DNA of 64,000 nucleotides from assembly GCF_013178945.1 (NCBI RefSeq), contig NZ_JABFDM010000001.1:868001-932000 (forward strand), given 5' to 3'. The stretch is from Bradyrhizobium aeschynomenes. GTDB taxonomy: Bacteria > Pseudomonadota > Alphaproteobacteria > Rhizobiales > Xanthobacteraceae. The notes under the pieces are model-generated. The model ran no database searches and had not been told where the DNA came from. It saw only the letters and a program-made list of their open reading frames with translations. The stretch's first letter is position 1; every line of letters starts with the position of its first letter. The translations under genes and the position numbers were made by a program. Of this stretch, positions 51,537-60,639 are shown in pieces.

Positions 51537-52412
51537 TCACTGCAGCCCGCGCTGGCCCGAGACGAGGCCGAGCATGTGATTATAGGCGATGACGAGGATG
51601 AGCGAAATCGCGAGCAGCACCATGCCGAGGGCCGCGGCGAAGCCGACGTTGAAGTTCGCGGAGATCTGCTGATAGATCAGGATCGGCAGGGTCATGATCT
51701 GGAAGCCGCCGAGCAGGATCGGTGTGACGTAGGCGCTGATCGCAAGCGCGAACACGAGCAGCGAGCCGGCGAGGATGCCGGGCAGGCTGAGCGGCAGGGT
51801 GACTTCCATGAACGCGCGCCATGGGCTGGCGCCGAGATTCTCCGCCGCCTGCTCCAGCCGCTCGTCGATACGGCCGATCACCCCTGTCAGGGTCAGCACC
51901 ATGAACGGCACGTAGATGTGGACGAGGCCGATGATGATGCCGGTCTCGTTGTACATCAGCTGCAGCGGCTTGGTGATCAGCCCGAACGAGGTCAGGATCT
52001 GGTTGATGACGCCCTTGTCGGATAGCAGCGTCATCCAGGCGAAGGTGCGAACGACGATGCCGGTCAGCATCGGCGCCAGAACCGCCATCAGCAGCAGCGC
52101 ATGGCCGGTGCGGCTCCTGATCCGCGCCATCCAATGCGCCAGCGGATAGCCGATCACCAGCGCTGCGAGGGTGGTCCAGAGGCCGATCCGGATCGTGGTC
52201 CAGATCACCTCGAGATAGTAGCTGTCGTTGCCCATGCGGGCGTAGTGCTTGGTGGTGAAGCCGACATTGGGCATGACCACGGGATTGCCGGTCAGGACGC
52301 TCATGACCGCCATCAGCCCGATCGGCAGGAAGAAGAACAACGCGAACAGCAGCGCGCTCGGCAGGATCAACAGCGCGAGGCTGTTGACGCGCGGCGCGCT
52401 GGTCGCGGGCAT
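51537..52412 (-). CDS. ABC transporter permease, PotB type
   Basis: A 291-residue membrane protein with six hydrophobic segments, such as ALLILPSALLFALFFFLPIG and LLLMAVLAPMLTGIVVRTFA. The EAA loop reads EQAAENLGASPWRAFMEVTL. It pairs with the PotC-type permease. Its ATG shares one base with the stop of the regulator gene (TGATG), so regulator and transporter are one operon. Confidence 0.9.
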   Translation of the reverse strand: MPATSAPRVNSLALLILPSALLFALFFFLPIGLMAVMSVLTGNPVVMPNVGFTTKHYARMGNDSYYLEVIWTTIRIGLWTTLAALVIGYPLAHWMARIRSRTGHALLLMAVLAPMLTGIVVRTFAWMTLLSDKGVINQILTSFGLITKPLQLMYNETGIIIGLVHIYVPFMVLTLTGVIGRIDERLEQAAENLGASPWRAFMEVTLPLSLPGILAGSLLVFALAISAYVTPILLGGFQIMTLPILIYQQISANFNVGFAAALGMVLLAISLILVIAYNHMLGLVSGQRGLQ

Positions 52413-53194
52413 CAGGAGGCGAGTCCGGTCAGCTGCTCGATGGTCTGGCCCAGCGGATCGCCCGTCATGCGCCGCAGCTTCGCGGCCATCGCGCCGAGCT
52501 CGCGGCGGACGTTGGCGCGCTCGATCTCGGTGGTGGCCTGGACCGAATAGGAAACTGCGATGCCGATCAGCTCGCCGCTCTCGCCGCTGGCGAGCGCGAA
52601 GCCCTGCGAGCCGACGCCTTCGATCGCCTCGTCGGCGGCGTCGGAGATGCCGGTGCGGCGGATCTCGTTCAGCCGGGCCATCAGCTCGGCGAAGTTCTGC
52701 GGCGAGTTGGCGGGGACCTTCGGATAGTCGAGCGGCACGCGCGCGCGGATCTCCTGGTCGGACAGACGCGCCAGCATGGCGCGGCCGTTCGAGGTGATGA
52801 TCGCCGGCGTGCGCTGGCCGGGGGGATTGACGACGCGCAGCGGGTTGGAGCCTGGCACGATGCGCAGCACGACCTGCTGATAGCCATCGAGCACGGCGAT
52901 GTAGCCGGTATGGCCGGTGCGCGCGCAGACGTCGCGCAGCTCGCGCTCCGCGGTGGCGATCAGGTCGTCATGGGCGCGATGGAGGCGTCCGAGCTCGAAG
53001 GTGAGCAGGCCGGGGCGGTAGCGGCGGCTGTGCGGATCCTGCTCGAGCAGGCCGCAATCGCGCAGCGAACGGAGCAGGCGGGAGGTCGAGCTCTTCGGCT
53101 TGCCGGTGAGGACTTGCACGTCGGCAAATGAGAGGTCGGGCCGCGACGTCGAAAAGCAGCGCAGGATGTCGATGGCGTTGGTCAGGGCGCTCAT
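52412..53194 (-). CDS. IclR family transcriptional regulator
   Basis: A 260-residue regulator. The N-terminal winged helix has SFADVQVLTGKPKSSTSRLL then RSLRDCGLLEQD (about 20-60). The C-terminal effector-binding domain (about 80-250) includes GYIAVLDGYQQVVLRIV and a GISDAADEAIEGVGSQGFAL pattern typical of IclR. ATG 53194 is chosen as the family start. It is the first gene of the operon with the transporter and HyuA/DUF917 genes, and a palindrome 14 bp upstream is a likely self-regulatory operator. Confidence 0.9.
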   Translation of the reverse strand: MSALTNAIDILRCFSTSRPDLSFADVQVLTGKPKSSTSRLLRSLRDCGLLEQDPHSRRYRPGLLTFELGRLHRAHDDLIATAERELRDVCARTGHTGYIAVLDGYQQVVLRIVPGSNPLRVVNPPGQRTPAIITSNGRAMLARLSDQEIRARVPLDYPKVPANSPQNFAELMARLNEIRRTGISDAADEAIEGVGSQGFALASGESGELIGIAVSYSVQATTEIERANVRRELGAMAAKLRRMTGDPLGQTIEQLTGLAS

Positions 53195-53207
53195 GATGAT
53201 ACCGTTT

Positions 53208-53224
53208 GTTCCATTTTTCGGAAC
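53208..53224. promoter_or_regulatory. Likely IclR-type operator palindrome
   Basis: GTTCC-ATTTTTC-GGAAC is a 17-bp inverted repeat with 5-bp arms and an AT-rich centre, 14 bp before the regulator's start codon. Its position suggests autoregulation of the operon. Confidence 0.5.
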
Positions 53225-53347
53225 GTAGTCCCGAATTCTAGAAGCGGCAAGGCGTCTGCCGCAAGGCGAAATTACTGGCAAAGCGGTGCCCGAATGCGCG
53301 TCAGGGTGGTGGTCGCGGCGCCGGGCGGAGGGGCAGCATCGTCGACC

Positions 53348-56300
53348 TCAGTGCGGCTGGGCCGAGCGGATGCGGCTGACGACGGCGTCGACGCCCGTCC
53401 AAGCCGGCTTGTCCGGCGCAAACTGGCCGCGCAGATAAGAGACGAGCCCGGCAAGCTGCGCGTCGCTCAAATGATCCTTGAAGGCCGGCATGTAGCCGAG
53501 GTCGGACGAGGCAGGCTTCATGATTCCGTGCAGGATGACCTGGATCAGATTATCCGGCGTCGCGCCGTGCAGGTTGCTGTTGAGCGCGAGCGAGGGCCGG
53601 CTGCCGAACAGCGGCAGGCCGCCGACCTCGTGACAGACCGCGCAGGCGCCCAGATAGAGCCGCGCTGCCGGAGACGAGGCCGAAGTGACCTTGGTGCGCG
53701 CCTCCAGCTCCGAGGCCAGAGCTTCCAGCTTTGCCGGCGCGGGCGCGGGCTCCTGGAACGAAGCGAGATAGGTCGCCATCGCGCGGACATCGGCGTCCGG
53801 CAGCGTCGCGAGATCCTTGACGATCGGCGCCATCGGTCCAGCGGCTACGCCATGGAATCGCGACTGTCCCGAACGGAGATACGTGTAGAGTTCATCCTCG
53901 GTCCACGGGATCGGCGCGGTGGAGAGCGACGTCAGCGCCGGCGCCTCCCAGCCATCGGCAAAGCCGCCGGCTAGATAGGCGTTGCGCTGCTCGGCGCCGA
54001 GCGCATTGCGCGGCGAGTGACAGGCGCTGCAATGGCCGAGGCTTTCGACGAGATAGAAGCCGCGATTCCACTGCTCTGATTTGATCGGATCGGGCCGGAA
54101 TGGCTGCGTGCTGTGAAACAGCGCGTTCCACCCGGCAACGAGTGGGCGGAAATTGAACGGGAAACGCAGTGCATTATCCGGCGCCTGCTGCCGCACCGGC
54201 GTCTGTGCCATCAGATAGGCATAGATCGCCTGCAGGTCGGCATCGTCGGTGCGCGCGAAATGCGTGTAGGGGAAGGCCGGATAGAGCTGCCGGCCGTCGC
54301 GGTGCACGCCTTCGCGCATCGCCCGCTCGAAGGCGGGATAGGACCAGGCGCCGATGCCGGTGTCGACATCGGGCGTGATGTTGGTGCTGAAGATCGTGCC
54401 GAACGGCGTTTCCAGCGCCCGGCCACCGGCATTGATCAGGCCGCCATCCGCAGTGTGGCAGACCGCGCAATTGCCGAGCGCCGCGAGTGTCTCGCCGCGC
54501 GCGATCGTCGCCGCGGAATAGACCGAGGGATCAGGACGCGTGATCGGCGCGATGGCCCGCCACGGCAGCACGGCGGCCGCGACGCCGATGGCCGCGGCAC
54601 AGGCGGCCACGGTGCTGGCGATGAGGCCGCCACGTTTGGCAAACGGCTTGAGCCACGTCCTTGCCGGCCTGTCCGGTGCGGGAAGCGATTGGGGCGTCAC
54701 CGGCTCGACCCGTTCGCCACGCAATCCCTTCAGGATGCGCTCCGGCGTGAAAGGCGGCTCGCGGAAGCGCACGCCGGTGGCGTCATAGATTGCGTTGGCG
54801 ATCGCCGCGGCGCTTGGCACGGAGGCGGACTCGCCGACGCCGAGCGGCGGCTGATCCGGCCGCGGCAGCATGAGAACGTCGATCTCAGGCACGTCGGGAA
54901 AGGTGATGATCGGGTAGGCGCCCCATTCCCGCGCTGCCACCTTGCCGCGCGCGAACGGAATCTCCTCCATCAGCGCGCGGCTGGTCGACTGGATGACGTT
55001 GCCTTCGATCTGGTGCCGCACGCCGTCCGGATTGATCATCAGGCCGGAGTCCTGACCGGCAACCACGCGTGTGACGCTGACGTCGCCGGTCGTCGTATTC
55101 ACGGCGACATCGGCGATCCATGCCGACCATGCCGCGCCATAGCCGGGAAACTTGCTGTGGACATAGAGCGCATAGGCAAAGCCGCGGCCGCGGACGACGC
55201 CATTGTCGGGCGTCTTTTCTTCCCGCACCGGACGAGGCGTCCAGCCGGCGCGCTCGGCGACGGCGTTCACAAGGTCGCGCGCGCGCTCGTCCTTGAGATA
55301 GCGCAGCCGGTATTCGATCGGATCGACCTCCGCCTCGGCGGCGAGCTCGTCGATATAGGATTCGTGCGCGAACGTATTGGGCAGCGCGGAGACGCCACGG
55401 ATCCAGGACGCGCGGACGACCGGCGGCATGTCATGCGCCGTCACGCGCATGTGGTCGTAATCGTAAGGCGGGATCGCGGTGCGGTCGCCCATCTCGAAGA
55501 TGGCCGGCTCCGGAGCGATGCGGCCGGTCAGCAGCAGCGCCAGCGTCGGCGCGCCGTTCGACGGATAGCGGGTGGCGAACTCGTAGGCCGCGACCGAGCC
55601 GTCGGCATTGAGGCCGCCATTGACGTCCATCAGTTGCGCGGTGCCTTTCGGCTCCCACAGATGCTCCTGCTCGCGCGTCAGCTGCACGCGCACCGGGCGG
55701 CCGACGGCGCGCGACAGCAGCAGCGCATCGGCGGTGACGTCGTCGGCGCAGTTCCGGCCGTAGCAGCCGGCGGCTTCCAGCCGGATCAGCTCGATCTGAT
55801 CCTCTGGGCAGTCGATCAGCTTGGCGAGATCGGTACGCAGGATGTGCGGGTTCTGCGTCCCCGAATAGATCCGGATCTGTCCATCGCGAACATCGGCGAC
55901 CGCGCAGGACGGCCCGATCGAGCCGTGCATCTGATAGGGCCAGAGGTAGGTCCGCCGCATCGGCTTGGCGGCGCCGGCGATCGCGGCATCGACGTCGCCC
56001 TTGTCGAGCAGCCGGCGCGGTTCGGAGGGATTGGCGCGCAGCGCATTCTCGACGTCGTCGAGATCGCGCAAGGTCGGCACCGGCTTCCAATTCACCTTCA
56101 GCCGCTCGGCGGCGAGGGCCGCGGTCTCCTCGCGTTCGGCAACCACGCCGATAAAGTCACCGATCACGACGACATCGATCAGCCCCGGGATGTCGCGCAC
56201 TGAATCTTTGTCAACGCCAACAAGGCTGGTGCCGACGAACGGGCCGGCATCGACGCCGACATAGGGAGGGCGAACGACGCGGCCGTGCAGCATGCCGGGA

Positions 56301-56887
56301 ACGCGCACGTCGTGCACGTAAGTGAGTTCGCCGGTCGCCTTGGCCGGCAGATCGACGCGCGGCACCGAGCGGCCGACCACCTGGTAGTCGTCCACGGATT
56401 TGACGGCGACGTCGTCGGCGAGCTCGAGGCGGATCGTGTCGTCGCCGATCAGCTCGCCATAGCTGAGTACGCGATTGTTGGGACCGCGGACCAGCCCGTC
56501 CTCAACTGTCAGTTCCTGAACCGCAATGCCCGACTGCGCCGCCGCGCGCGCCAGCAGAAAGGCGCGTGCCTGCGCCGCCGCCTTGCGCAGCGGCACGGCG
56601 GTGATCTGGATGGTCTCGCTCGCGATGGTCGCGCCCTGGTTCGGCACGACGGCGGTGTCGCCAAGCACGATGACGACACGGGCGAAGGAAACGTCGAGCT
56701 CTTCTGCGACGATCTGTCCCAGGGCGGTGCGGATGCCGGTGCCGAGATCTACGTGCCCGTTGAAGGCCGAGACTTCGCCGGCCGCGGTGATTCTGATGAA
56801 GGTTTCAAACGAGCCGTCGGCGACGCGGCGCTCGACGGTCAGTATGCCGCGCGGATCATCGGCTTTGGGAGCGGCGCGCTCAGTCAT
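53348..56887 (-). CDS. Nicotinate dehydrogenase-like large subunit (molybdopterin plus triheme cytochrome)
   Basis: A 1179-residue fusion. Residues about 1-730 are a xanthine-oxidase-type molybdenum domain (DLGTGIRTALGQIVAEELDV, RVDLPAKATGELTYVHDVRV, LGVGESASVPSAAAIANAIY with the catalytic Glu). A membrane anchor follows near 765-790. The C-terminal cytochrome part has three CxxCH hemes at 807-811, 953-957 and 1082-1086. The arrangement equals NicB of Pseudomonas, which hydroxylates nicotinate at C6 and passes electrons to the respiratory chain. ATG 56887 overlaps the 2Fe-2S subunit stop (TGATG). Specificity is by context with 6-hydroxynicotinate reductase. Confidence 0.88.
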   Translation of the reverse strand: MTERAAPKADDPRGILTVERRVADGSFETFIRITAAGEVSAFNGHVDLGTGIRTALGQIVAEELDVSFARVVIVLGDTAVVPNQGATIASETIQITAVPLRKAAAQARAFLLARAAAQSGIAVQELTVEDGLVRGPNNRVLSYGELIGDDTIRLELADDVAVKSVDDYQVVGRSVPRVDLPAKATGELTYVHDVRVPGMLHGRVVRPPYVGVDAGPFVGTSLVGVDKDSVRDIPGLIDVVVIGDFIGVVAEREETAALAAERLKVNWKPVPTLRDLDDVENALRANPSEPRRLLDKGDVDAAIAGAAKPMRRTYLWPYQMHGSIGPSCAVADVRDGQIRIYSGTQNPHILRTDLAKLIDCPEDQIELIRLEAAGCYGRNCADDVTADALLLSRAVGRPVRVQLTREQEHLWEPKGTAQLMDVNGGLNADGSVAAYEFATRYPSNGAPTLALLLTGRIAPEPAIFEMGDRTAIPPYDYDHMRVTAHDMPPVVRASWIRGVSALPNTFAHESYIDELAAEAEVDPIEYRLRYLKDERARDLVNAVAERAGWTPRPVREEKTPDNGVVRGRGFAYALYVHSKFPGYGAAWSAWIADVAVNTTTGDVSVTRVVAGQDSGLMINPDGVRHQIEGNVIQSTSRALMEEIPFARGKVAAREWGAYPIITFPDVPEIDVLMLPRPDQPPLGVGESASVPSAAAIANAIYDATGVRFREPPFTPERILKGLRGERVEPVTPQSLPAPDRPARTWLKPFAKRGGLIASTVAACAAAIGVAAAVLPWRAIAPITRPDPSVYSAATIARGETLAALGNCAVCHTADGGLINAGGRALETPFGTIFSTNITPDVDTGIGAWSYPAFERAMREGVHRDGRQLYPAFPYTHFARTDDADLQAIYAYLMAQTPVRQQAPDNALRFPFNFRPLVAGWNALFHSTQPFRPDPIKSEQWNRGFYLVESLGHCSACHSPRNALGAEQRNAYLAGGFADGWEAPALTSLSTAPIPWTEDELYTYLRSGQSRFHGVAAGPMAPIVKDLATLPDADVRAMATYLASFQEPAPAPAKLEALASELEARTKVTSASSPAARLYLGACAVCHEVGGLPLFGSRPSLALNSNLHGATPDNLIQVILHGIMKPASSDLGYMPAFKDHLSDAQLAGLVSYLRGQFAPDKPAWTGVDAVVSRIRSAQPH

Positions 56888-57369
56888 CAGTCCAGCGCCT
56901 TGAGCGTGTGTCCGGCGGCGCGCATCGCGGCGCGGAGAATTTCGACATGGGCGCCGCAGCGGCAGAGATTGTAGCGCAGCGCCTCCTTGATCTCGTCGAG
57001 CGAGGGATCGGGTTTGATGGCGAGCAGCGCCTTGGTCGTCATGATCATGCCATTGAGACAATAGCCGCATTGCGCAGCCTGCTCGGCAATGAAGGCCTGT
57101 TGTACCGGATCAGGCGCTTCGCGCGAGCCGAGCCCTTCCAGTGTGGTGACGGTGCGGCCGGCACAGCCCTCGATGGGGACCACGCAGGAGCGTGCGGCGC
57201 GGCCGTCGATCAGTACGGTGCAGGCGCCGCACTCGCCGAGGCCGCAGCCGTATTTCGGACCATTCAGAGCCAGATCGTTGCGCAGCACGTGGAGCAGGGG
57301 CGTGCCGGGCGCGGCGGCGACGTCATGCGTCAGTCCGTTCACGGTCAGCCGAATCGGTGCTGGCGTCAT
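56887..57369 (-). CDS. Nicotinate dehydrogenase-like 2Fe-2S subunit
   Basis: A 160-residue iron-sulfur protein of the xanthine-oxidase small-subunit type. The plant-ferredoxin cluster is in YGCGLGECGACTVLIDG, with its fourth Cys in AARSC. The second cluster is in QCGYCLNGMI and CRCGAH. It transfers electrons from the molybdenum centre to the cytochrome domain of its partner. Start at ATG 57369. The divergent 282-bp region to 57652 must contain promoters for both directions; I could not assign elements in it. Confidence 0.92.
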   Translation of the reverse strand: MTPAPIRLTVNGLTHDVAAAPGTPLLHVLRNDLALNGPKYGCGLGECGACTVLIDGRAARSCVVPIEGCAGRTVTTLEGLGSREAPDPVQQAFIAEQAAQCGYCLNGMIMTTKALLAIKPDPSLDEIKEALRYNLCRCGAHVEILRAAMRAAGHTLKALD

Positions 57370-57651
57370 GCCCTTCTGTCGTCCGCTGTGATATCGTTAA
57401 CGAGAACGCAATCGCGATCGCCGGGAGCCTATCGTTTGTGTACTAACATGCAAGTACCGCGTTTCGCATTGCAGCGTGTGCACGATTTGTCGTCATTGTG
57501 CAGGGCAAACTGATCGATTATCCGGCAAACCTGCTTTTCGGGCGCAGTGGCGCTTGACAGTCGGCGGACGGGCGCGACATCATTCGTGTACGAACGAATT
57601 GCCGCGGCGGACGGTGATCACTGCCGTCACCGCTAAGATGGGCTTCTCTGC

Positions 57652-59103
57652 ATGGTGACTGATACGGCGAGCGACGCGGCAGGGGACAAGATCCGTTGCG
57701 ATGCCTGTCCGGTGATGTGCTACATCAAGCCGGGCGCGGCGGGCGCCTGCGATCGCTACGCCAATCAGGACGGTGTGCTGGTGCGGGTCGATCCGCATAT
57801 CCTGCTGGAGCGGACGGTGTCGCACGGCGGCAAGCTGGTGCCGTTCCAGGCGAGCAGCGACTGGGACGGCAAGATCGTCCATCAACCGGAGCTGTTCGTT
57901 ACCGCGATCGGTGCCGGCACGACCTATCCCGACTACAAGCCGGCGCCGTTCATCGTGTCGTCGCAGGTCGAGGGGGTCGACATGGTCACCGTCGTGACCG
58001 AAGGCATCTTCAGCTATTGCGGCGTCAAGGTGAAGATCGACACCGACCGCTATGTCGGGCCGGAAGCCGCGACGGTGCGCGTCGACGGCGAGGCTGTCGG
58101 GCACGTTACGACCAGTGAATACGGCTCGCAGATGCTGTCGCTCGGCGGCGTGCATCACCTCACCGGCGGCTCGAAGAAGGAGGGGCGCGTCACCTGCGAC
58201 GTGCTGATGGATCTCAGCAACCGCAAGGCGGTCGAGCTCACCATCGACGGCGGTGCCAGCGTGATCGTGCAGGCGGGGCAGCCGCCGATCGTGAACGGTG
58301 TCAAGGAAGAGCGCATGCGTGTCGGCTGCGGCTCGGCGACGATCGGCATGTTCGCCAAGCAGTGGCAGGGCAAGGTCGACGAAGTCGTCGTGGTCGACGA
58401 CCACATCACCGGCGTGCTGTCGGAGCACCAGGCTGGCAAACTGCTGGACATTCCGTCGACCGGCATCAAGATGAAGGGCCGGCGCTCCACGCCCGGCCGC
58501 TACTTCCAGGTGGCGCAGCCGGGAACCGGCTGGGGCGGGACGGACATCTCCGATCCGCTCGCGATCCTCGGGCCGTTCGATCCGAAGACGGCAAAGCCGG
58601 GAACGACGCTGTTGATGGTGTCGACGACCGGCGAGCATGCCGGCTACTACGTGCTCGACGAGAGCCTGAAGCCGGTCCAGCGCGACATGCCGCCGGAGCT
58701 GCAGTTCTCTGTCGAGCGCATCCAGGAGAATTGCGAGCCGGCGCTGTGCACCGTGCTGTTCATGGCCGGTGCCGGCGGCTCGCTGCGCGCCGGTGTCACC
58801 GACAATCCGGTGCGGCTGACGCGCTCTGTCAAGGACGCGCTGACGCGCGTTACGTCGGGCGGCGCGCCGGTCTATGTCTGGCCGGGTGGCGGCATCACCT
58901 ACATGGTGGACGTGACGCAGATGCCGGCCGGCGCCTTCGGCTACGTGCCGACGCCGGCGCTGGTCGCGCCGATCGAGTTCACGATGAAGCTGTCCGACTA
59001 TGAGGCGCTTGGCGGCCACATGGACTATGTGCAACCGCTCGCGTCGCTGAAAGACGTCAGCAAGGATCTCCGCCAGCTGCCGTGGCCGGGGCAGGGCGCA
59101 TGA
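57652..59103 (+). CDS. 6-hydroxynicotinate reductase
   Basis: A 483-residue iron-sulfur flavoprotein. It starts with a ferredoxin-like cysteine cluster (C16-x2-C19-x3-C23-x9-C33) in CDACPVMCYIKPG. From sequence memory it matches 6-hydroxynicotinate reductase, which makes tetrahydro-6-oxonicotinate in anaerobic clostridia and is also found in Bradyrhizobiaceae and Azorhizobium. A Gly-Ser-Ala-Thr at 227-230 resembles the motif where FMN is bound covalently in other proteins. The gene is divergent from nicotinate dehydrogenase, whose product it would use. Confidence 0.82.
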   Translation: MVTDTASDAAGDKIRCDACPVMCYIKPGAAGACDRYANQDGVLVRVDPHILLERTVSHGGKLVPFQASSDWDGKIVHQPELFVTAIGAGTTYPDYKPAPFIVSSQVEGVDMVTVVTEGIFSYCGVKVKIDTDRYVGPEAATVRVDGEAVGHVTTSEYGSQMLSLGGVHHLTGGSKKEGRVTCDVLMDLSNRKAVELTIDGGASVIVQAGQPPIVNGVKEERMRVGCGSATIGMFAKQWQGKVDEVVVVDDHITGVLSEHQAGKLLDIPSTGIKMKGRRSTPGRYFQVAQPGTGWGGTDISDPLAILGPFDPKTAKPGTTLLMVSTTGEHAGYYVLDESLKPVQRDMPPELQFSVERIQENCEPALCTVLFMAGAGGSLRAGVTDNPVRLTRSVKDALTRVTSGGAPVYVWPGGGITYMVDVTQMPAGAFGYVPTPALVAPIEFTMKLSDYEALGGHMDYVQPLASLKDVSKDLRQLPWPGQGA

Positions 59104-59984
59104 GCCGTCAGCCCCAGATCGCATTGTTGTCGGACCGGCGGCTGCATCTGCAGGATGGGCCCATTGATCTGATCATCGGCGCTGATGGTCCGGAGCCCGA
59201 GATTCGCGCCGCCTATCGCGCTGCTGCGGAGCGCTTCACGGGCTTGCTCGATGAACTTTGTTCGGAACTGCCTGAGCTGCGAAAGGCCGCCGATCCCGGT
59301 TGCCCTCTGCATGGCGTCGTCGCCCGTCGCATGCATGCGGCGGTGGCGCCGTTCGCGGCTGGGATGTTCATCACGCCGATGGCCGCCGTTGCCGGCTCGG
59401 TGGCGGAGGAAGTCCTTGGCGCCATGCTGAGCGCGGCGAAGCTGACGCGCGCCTATGTGAACAATGGCGGCGATATTGCGCTGCATCTGCGGGCCGCCGC
59501 CACGTTCAGCGTCGGGCTGATGGATCGGCCGGACAGCGCCGGCACGATGCAGCGGATGACGCTGCGCGCAGATGACGGCATCAGCGGCGTCGCCACCTCG
59601 GGCCGGCATGGCCGCAGCTTCTCTCTCGGCATCGCCGATGCGGTCACCGTGTTGGCGAGGACCGCCGCGCCGGCCGACGCCGCTGCAACCGTGATCGGCA
59701 ATGCGGTCGATCTGCCCGGACATCCCGCCGTGGTCCGCCGTCCCGCCTGCGAGCTGCAGCCGGACAGCGATCTCGGTCATCGTCTCGTCACATGCGAGGT
59801 CGGCGAGCTGAGCGATGGCGATGTTGCGAGGGCGCTGGCGGCGGGTGAACGGTGCGCGCAGGCTTTGCTTTCGGATGGCTTGATCGAAGGCGCCGTCCTG
59901 CAGCTCCGCGGCACCATCCGTGTCGTCGGCGCGCGTCTGGTCGAGGTCGTCCGGCTGTCCCGGTTGCGGGCTGCAGCCGCGTGA
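59100..59984 (+). CDS. UPF0280 (ApbE-like) protein
   Basis: A 294-residue protein of UPF0280. Landmarks are TPMAAVAGSVAEEVLGAMLS, RAYVNNGGDIALHL, ATSGRHGRSFSLGIADAVTV and TVIGNAVDLPGHPAV. These match the core of ApbE flavin transferases (AGxxA...NxGGD...TSG...G.ADA). The ATG overlaps the reductase stop by 4 bp. Its probable job is FMN attachment to the reductase; this is inferred, not shown. The C-terminus is Ala/Arg-rich. Confidence 0.85.
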   Translation: MSRQPQIALLSDRRLHLQDGPIDLIIGADGPEPEIRAAYRAAAERFTGLLDELCSELPELRKAADPGCPLHGVVARRMHAAVAPFAAGMFITPMAAVAGSVAEEVLGAMLSAAKLTRAYVNNGGDIALHLRAAATFSVGLMDRPDSAGTMQRMTLRADDGISGVATSGRHGRSFSLGIADAVTVLARTAAPADAAATVIGNAVDLPGHPAVVRRPACELQPDSDLGHRLVTCEVGELSDGDVARALAAGERCAQALLSDGLIEGAVLQLRGTIRVVGARLVEVVRLSRLRAAAA

Positions 59985-60026
59985 GGTTTGATCTATGATG
60001 GGCTGGAACATGAGGGACTGCCGACG

Positions 60027-60611
60027 ATGAGCGCCGTCATCAGAAAAATCGTGACCGTGGTGGAGGAAGTTCATCAGGAGATGGGCAAGACCATCTCGCC
60101 GCCGACGCGGCGGGCGGCTGCGGTGGCCGTGATCGAAAACCCGTTCGCCGGCCGCTATGTCGAGGATCTCTCGCCGCTGATCGCGATCGGCGAGGAACTT
60201 GGCGAGATGCTGGCCAAGCGCGCGGTGGCCGCGCTCGGCATCGAGGGGCCGGCCGCGCACAGCTATGGCAAGGCCGCGGCCGTCGGCAGCGACGGCGAGC
60301 TGGAGCATGCGGCGGCGATCCTGCATCCGAAGATGGGCGCGCCGGTGCGCAAGGTGCTGGGCAAGGGCGCCGCGCTGATCCCGTCGTCGAAGAAGCGCGG
60401 CGGCGTCGGCTGTACGCTCGATATTCCGCTCGGGCACAAGGACGCCGCCTTCGTGCGCAGTCATTTCGACGGCATGGAGGTGCAGATCAACGATGCGCCG
60501 CGTGCGAACGAGATCATGGTCGCGCTCGCCGTCACCGACAGCGGGCGTCCGCTGCCGCGGGTCGGCGGGCTGACGGTCGCCGAGATCAAGGGCGACGACG
60601 GACTACGATAA
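60027..60611 (+). CDS. Amino-acid-synthesis family protein (PF06684-like)
   Basis: A 194-residue protein. VIRKIVTVVEEVHQEMGKTI, RAAAVAVIENPFAGRYVEDL, GKAAAVGSDGELEHAAAILH and GAALIPSSKKRGGVGCTLDI fit the small family named amino acid synthesis (DUF1185-like), whose biochemical role is unclear. ATG 60027 has GAGGGA upstream. It is placed 42 bp after the UPF0280 gene and 28 bp before the binding-protein gene, so it is part of the nicotinate operon and may act on a pathway intermediate. Confidence 0.75.
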   Translation: MSAVIRKIVTVVEEVHQEMGKTISPPTRRAAAVAVIENPFAGRYVEDLSPLIAIGEELGEMLAKRAVAALGIEGPAAHSYGKAAAVGSDGELEHAAAILHPKMGAPVRKVLGKGAALIPSSKKRGGVGCTLDIPLGHKDAAFVRSHFDGMEVQINDAPRANEIMVALAVTDSGRPLPRVGGLTVAEIKGDDGLR

Positions 60612-60639
60612 CTCAGGTTAACAGTTGGAGGCTGAAGGG

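Noticed and set aside
54113..56203. A 696-codon open frame on the plus strand
   Set aside because: Antisense to the nicotinate dehydrogenase-like large subunit; translation has no recognisable domain.
57580..60464. Two long minus-strand frames opposite the reductase, UPF0280 and PF06684-like genes
   Set aside because: Both are mirror frames of well-supported plus-strand genes and look compositionally random.
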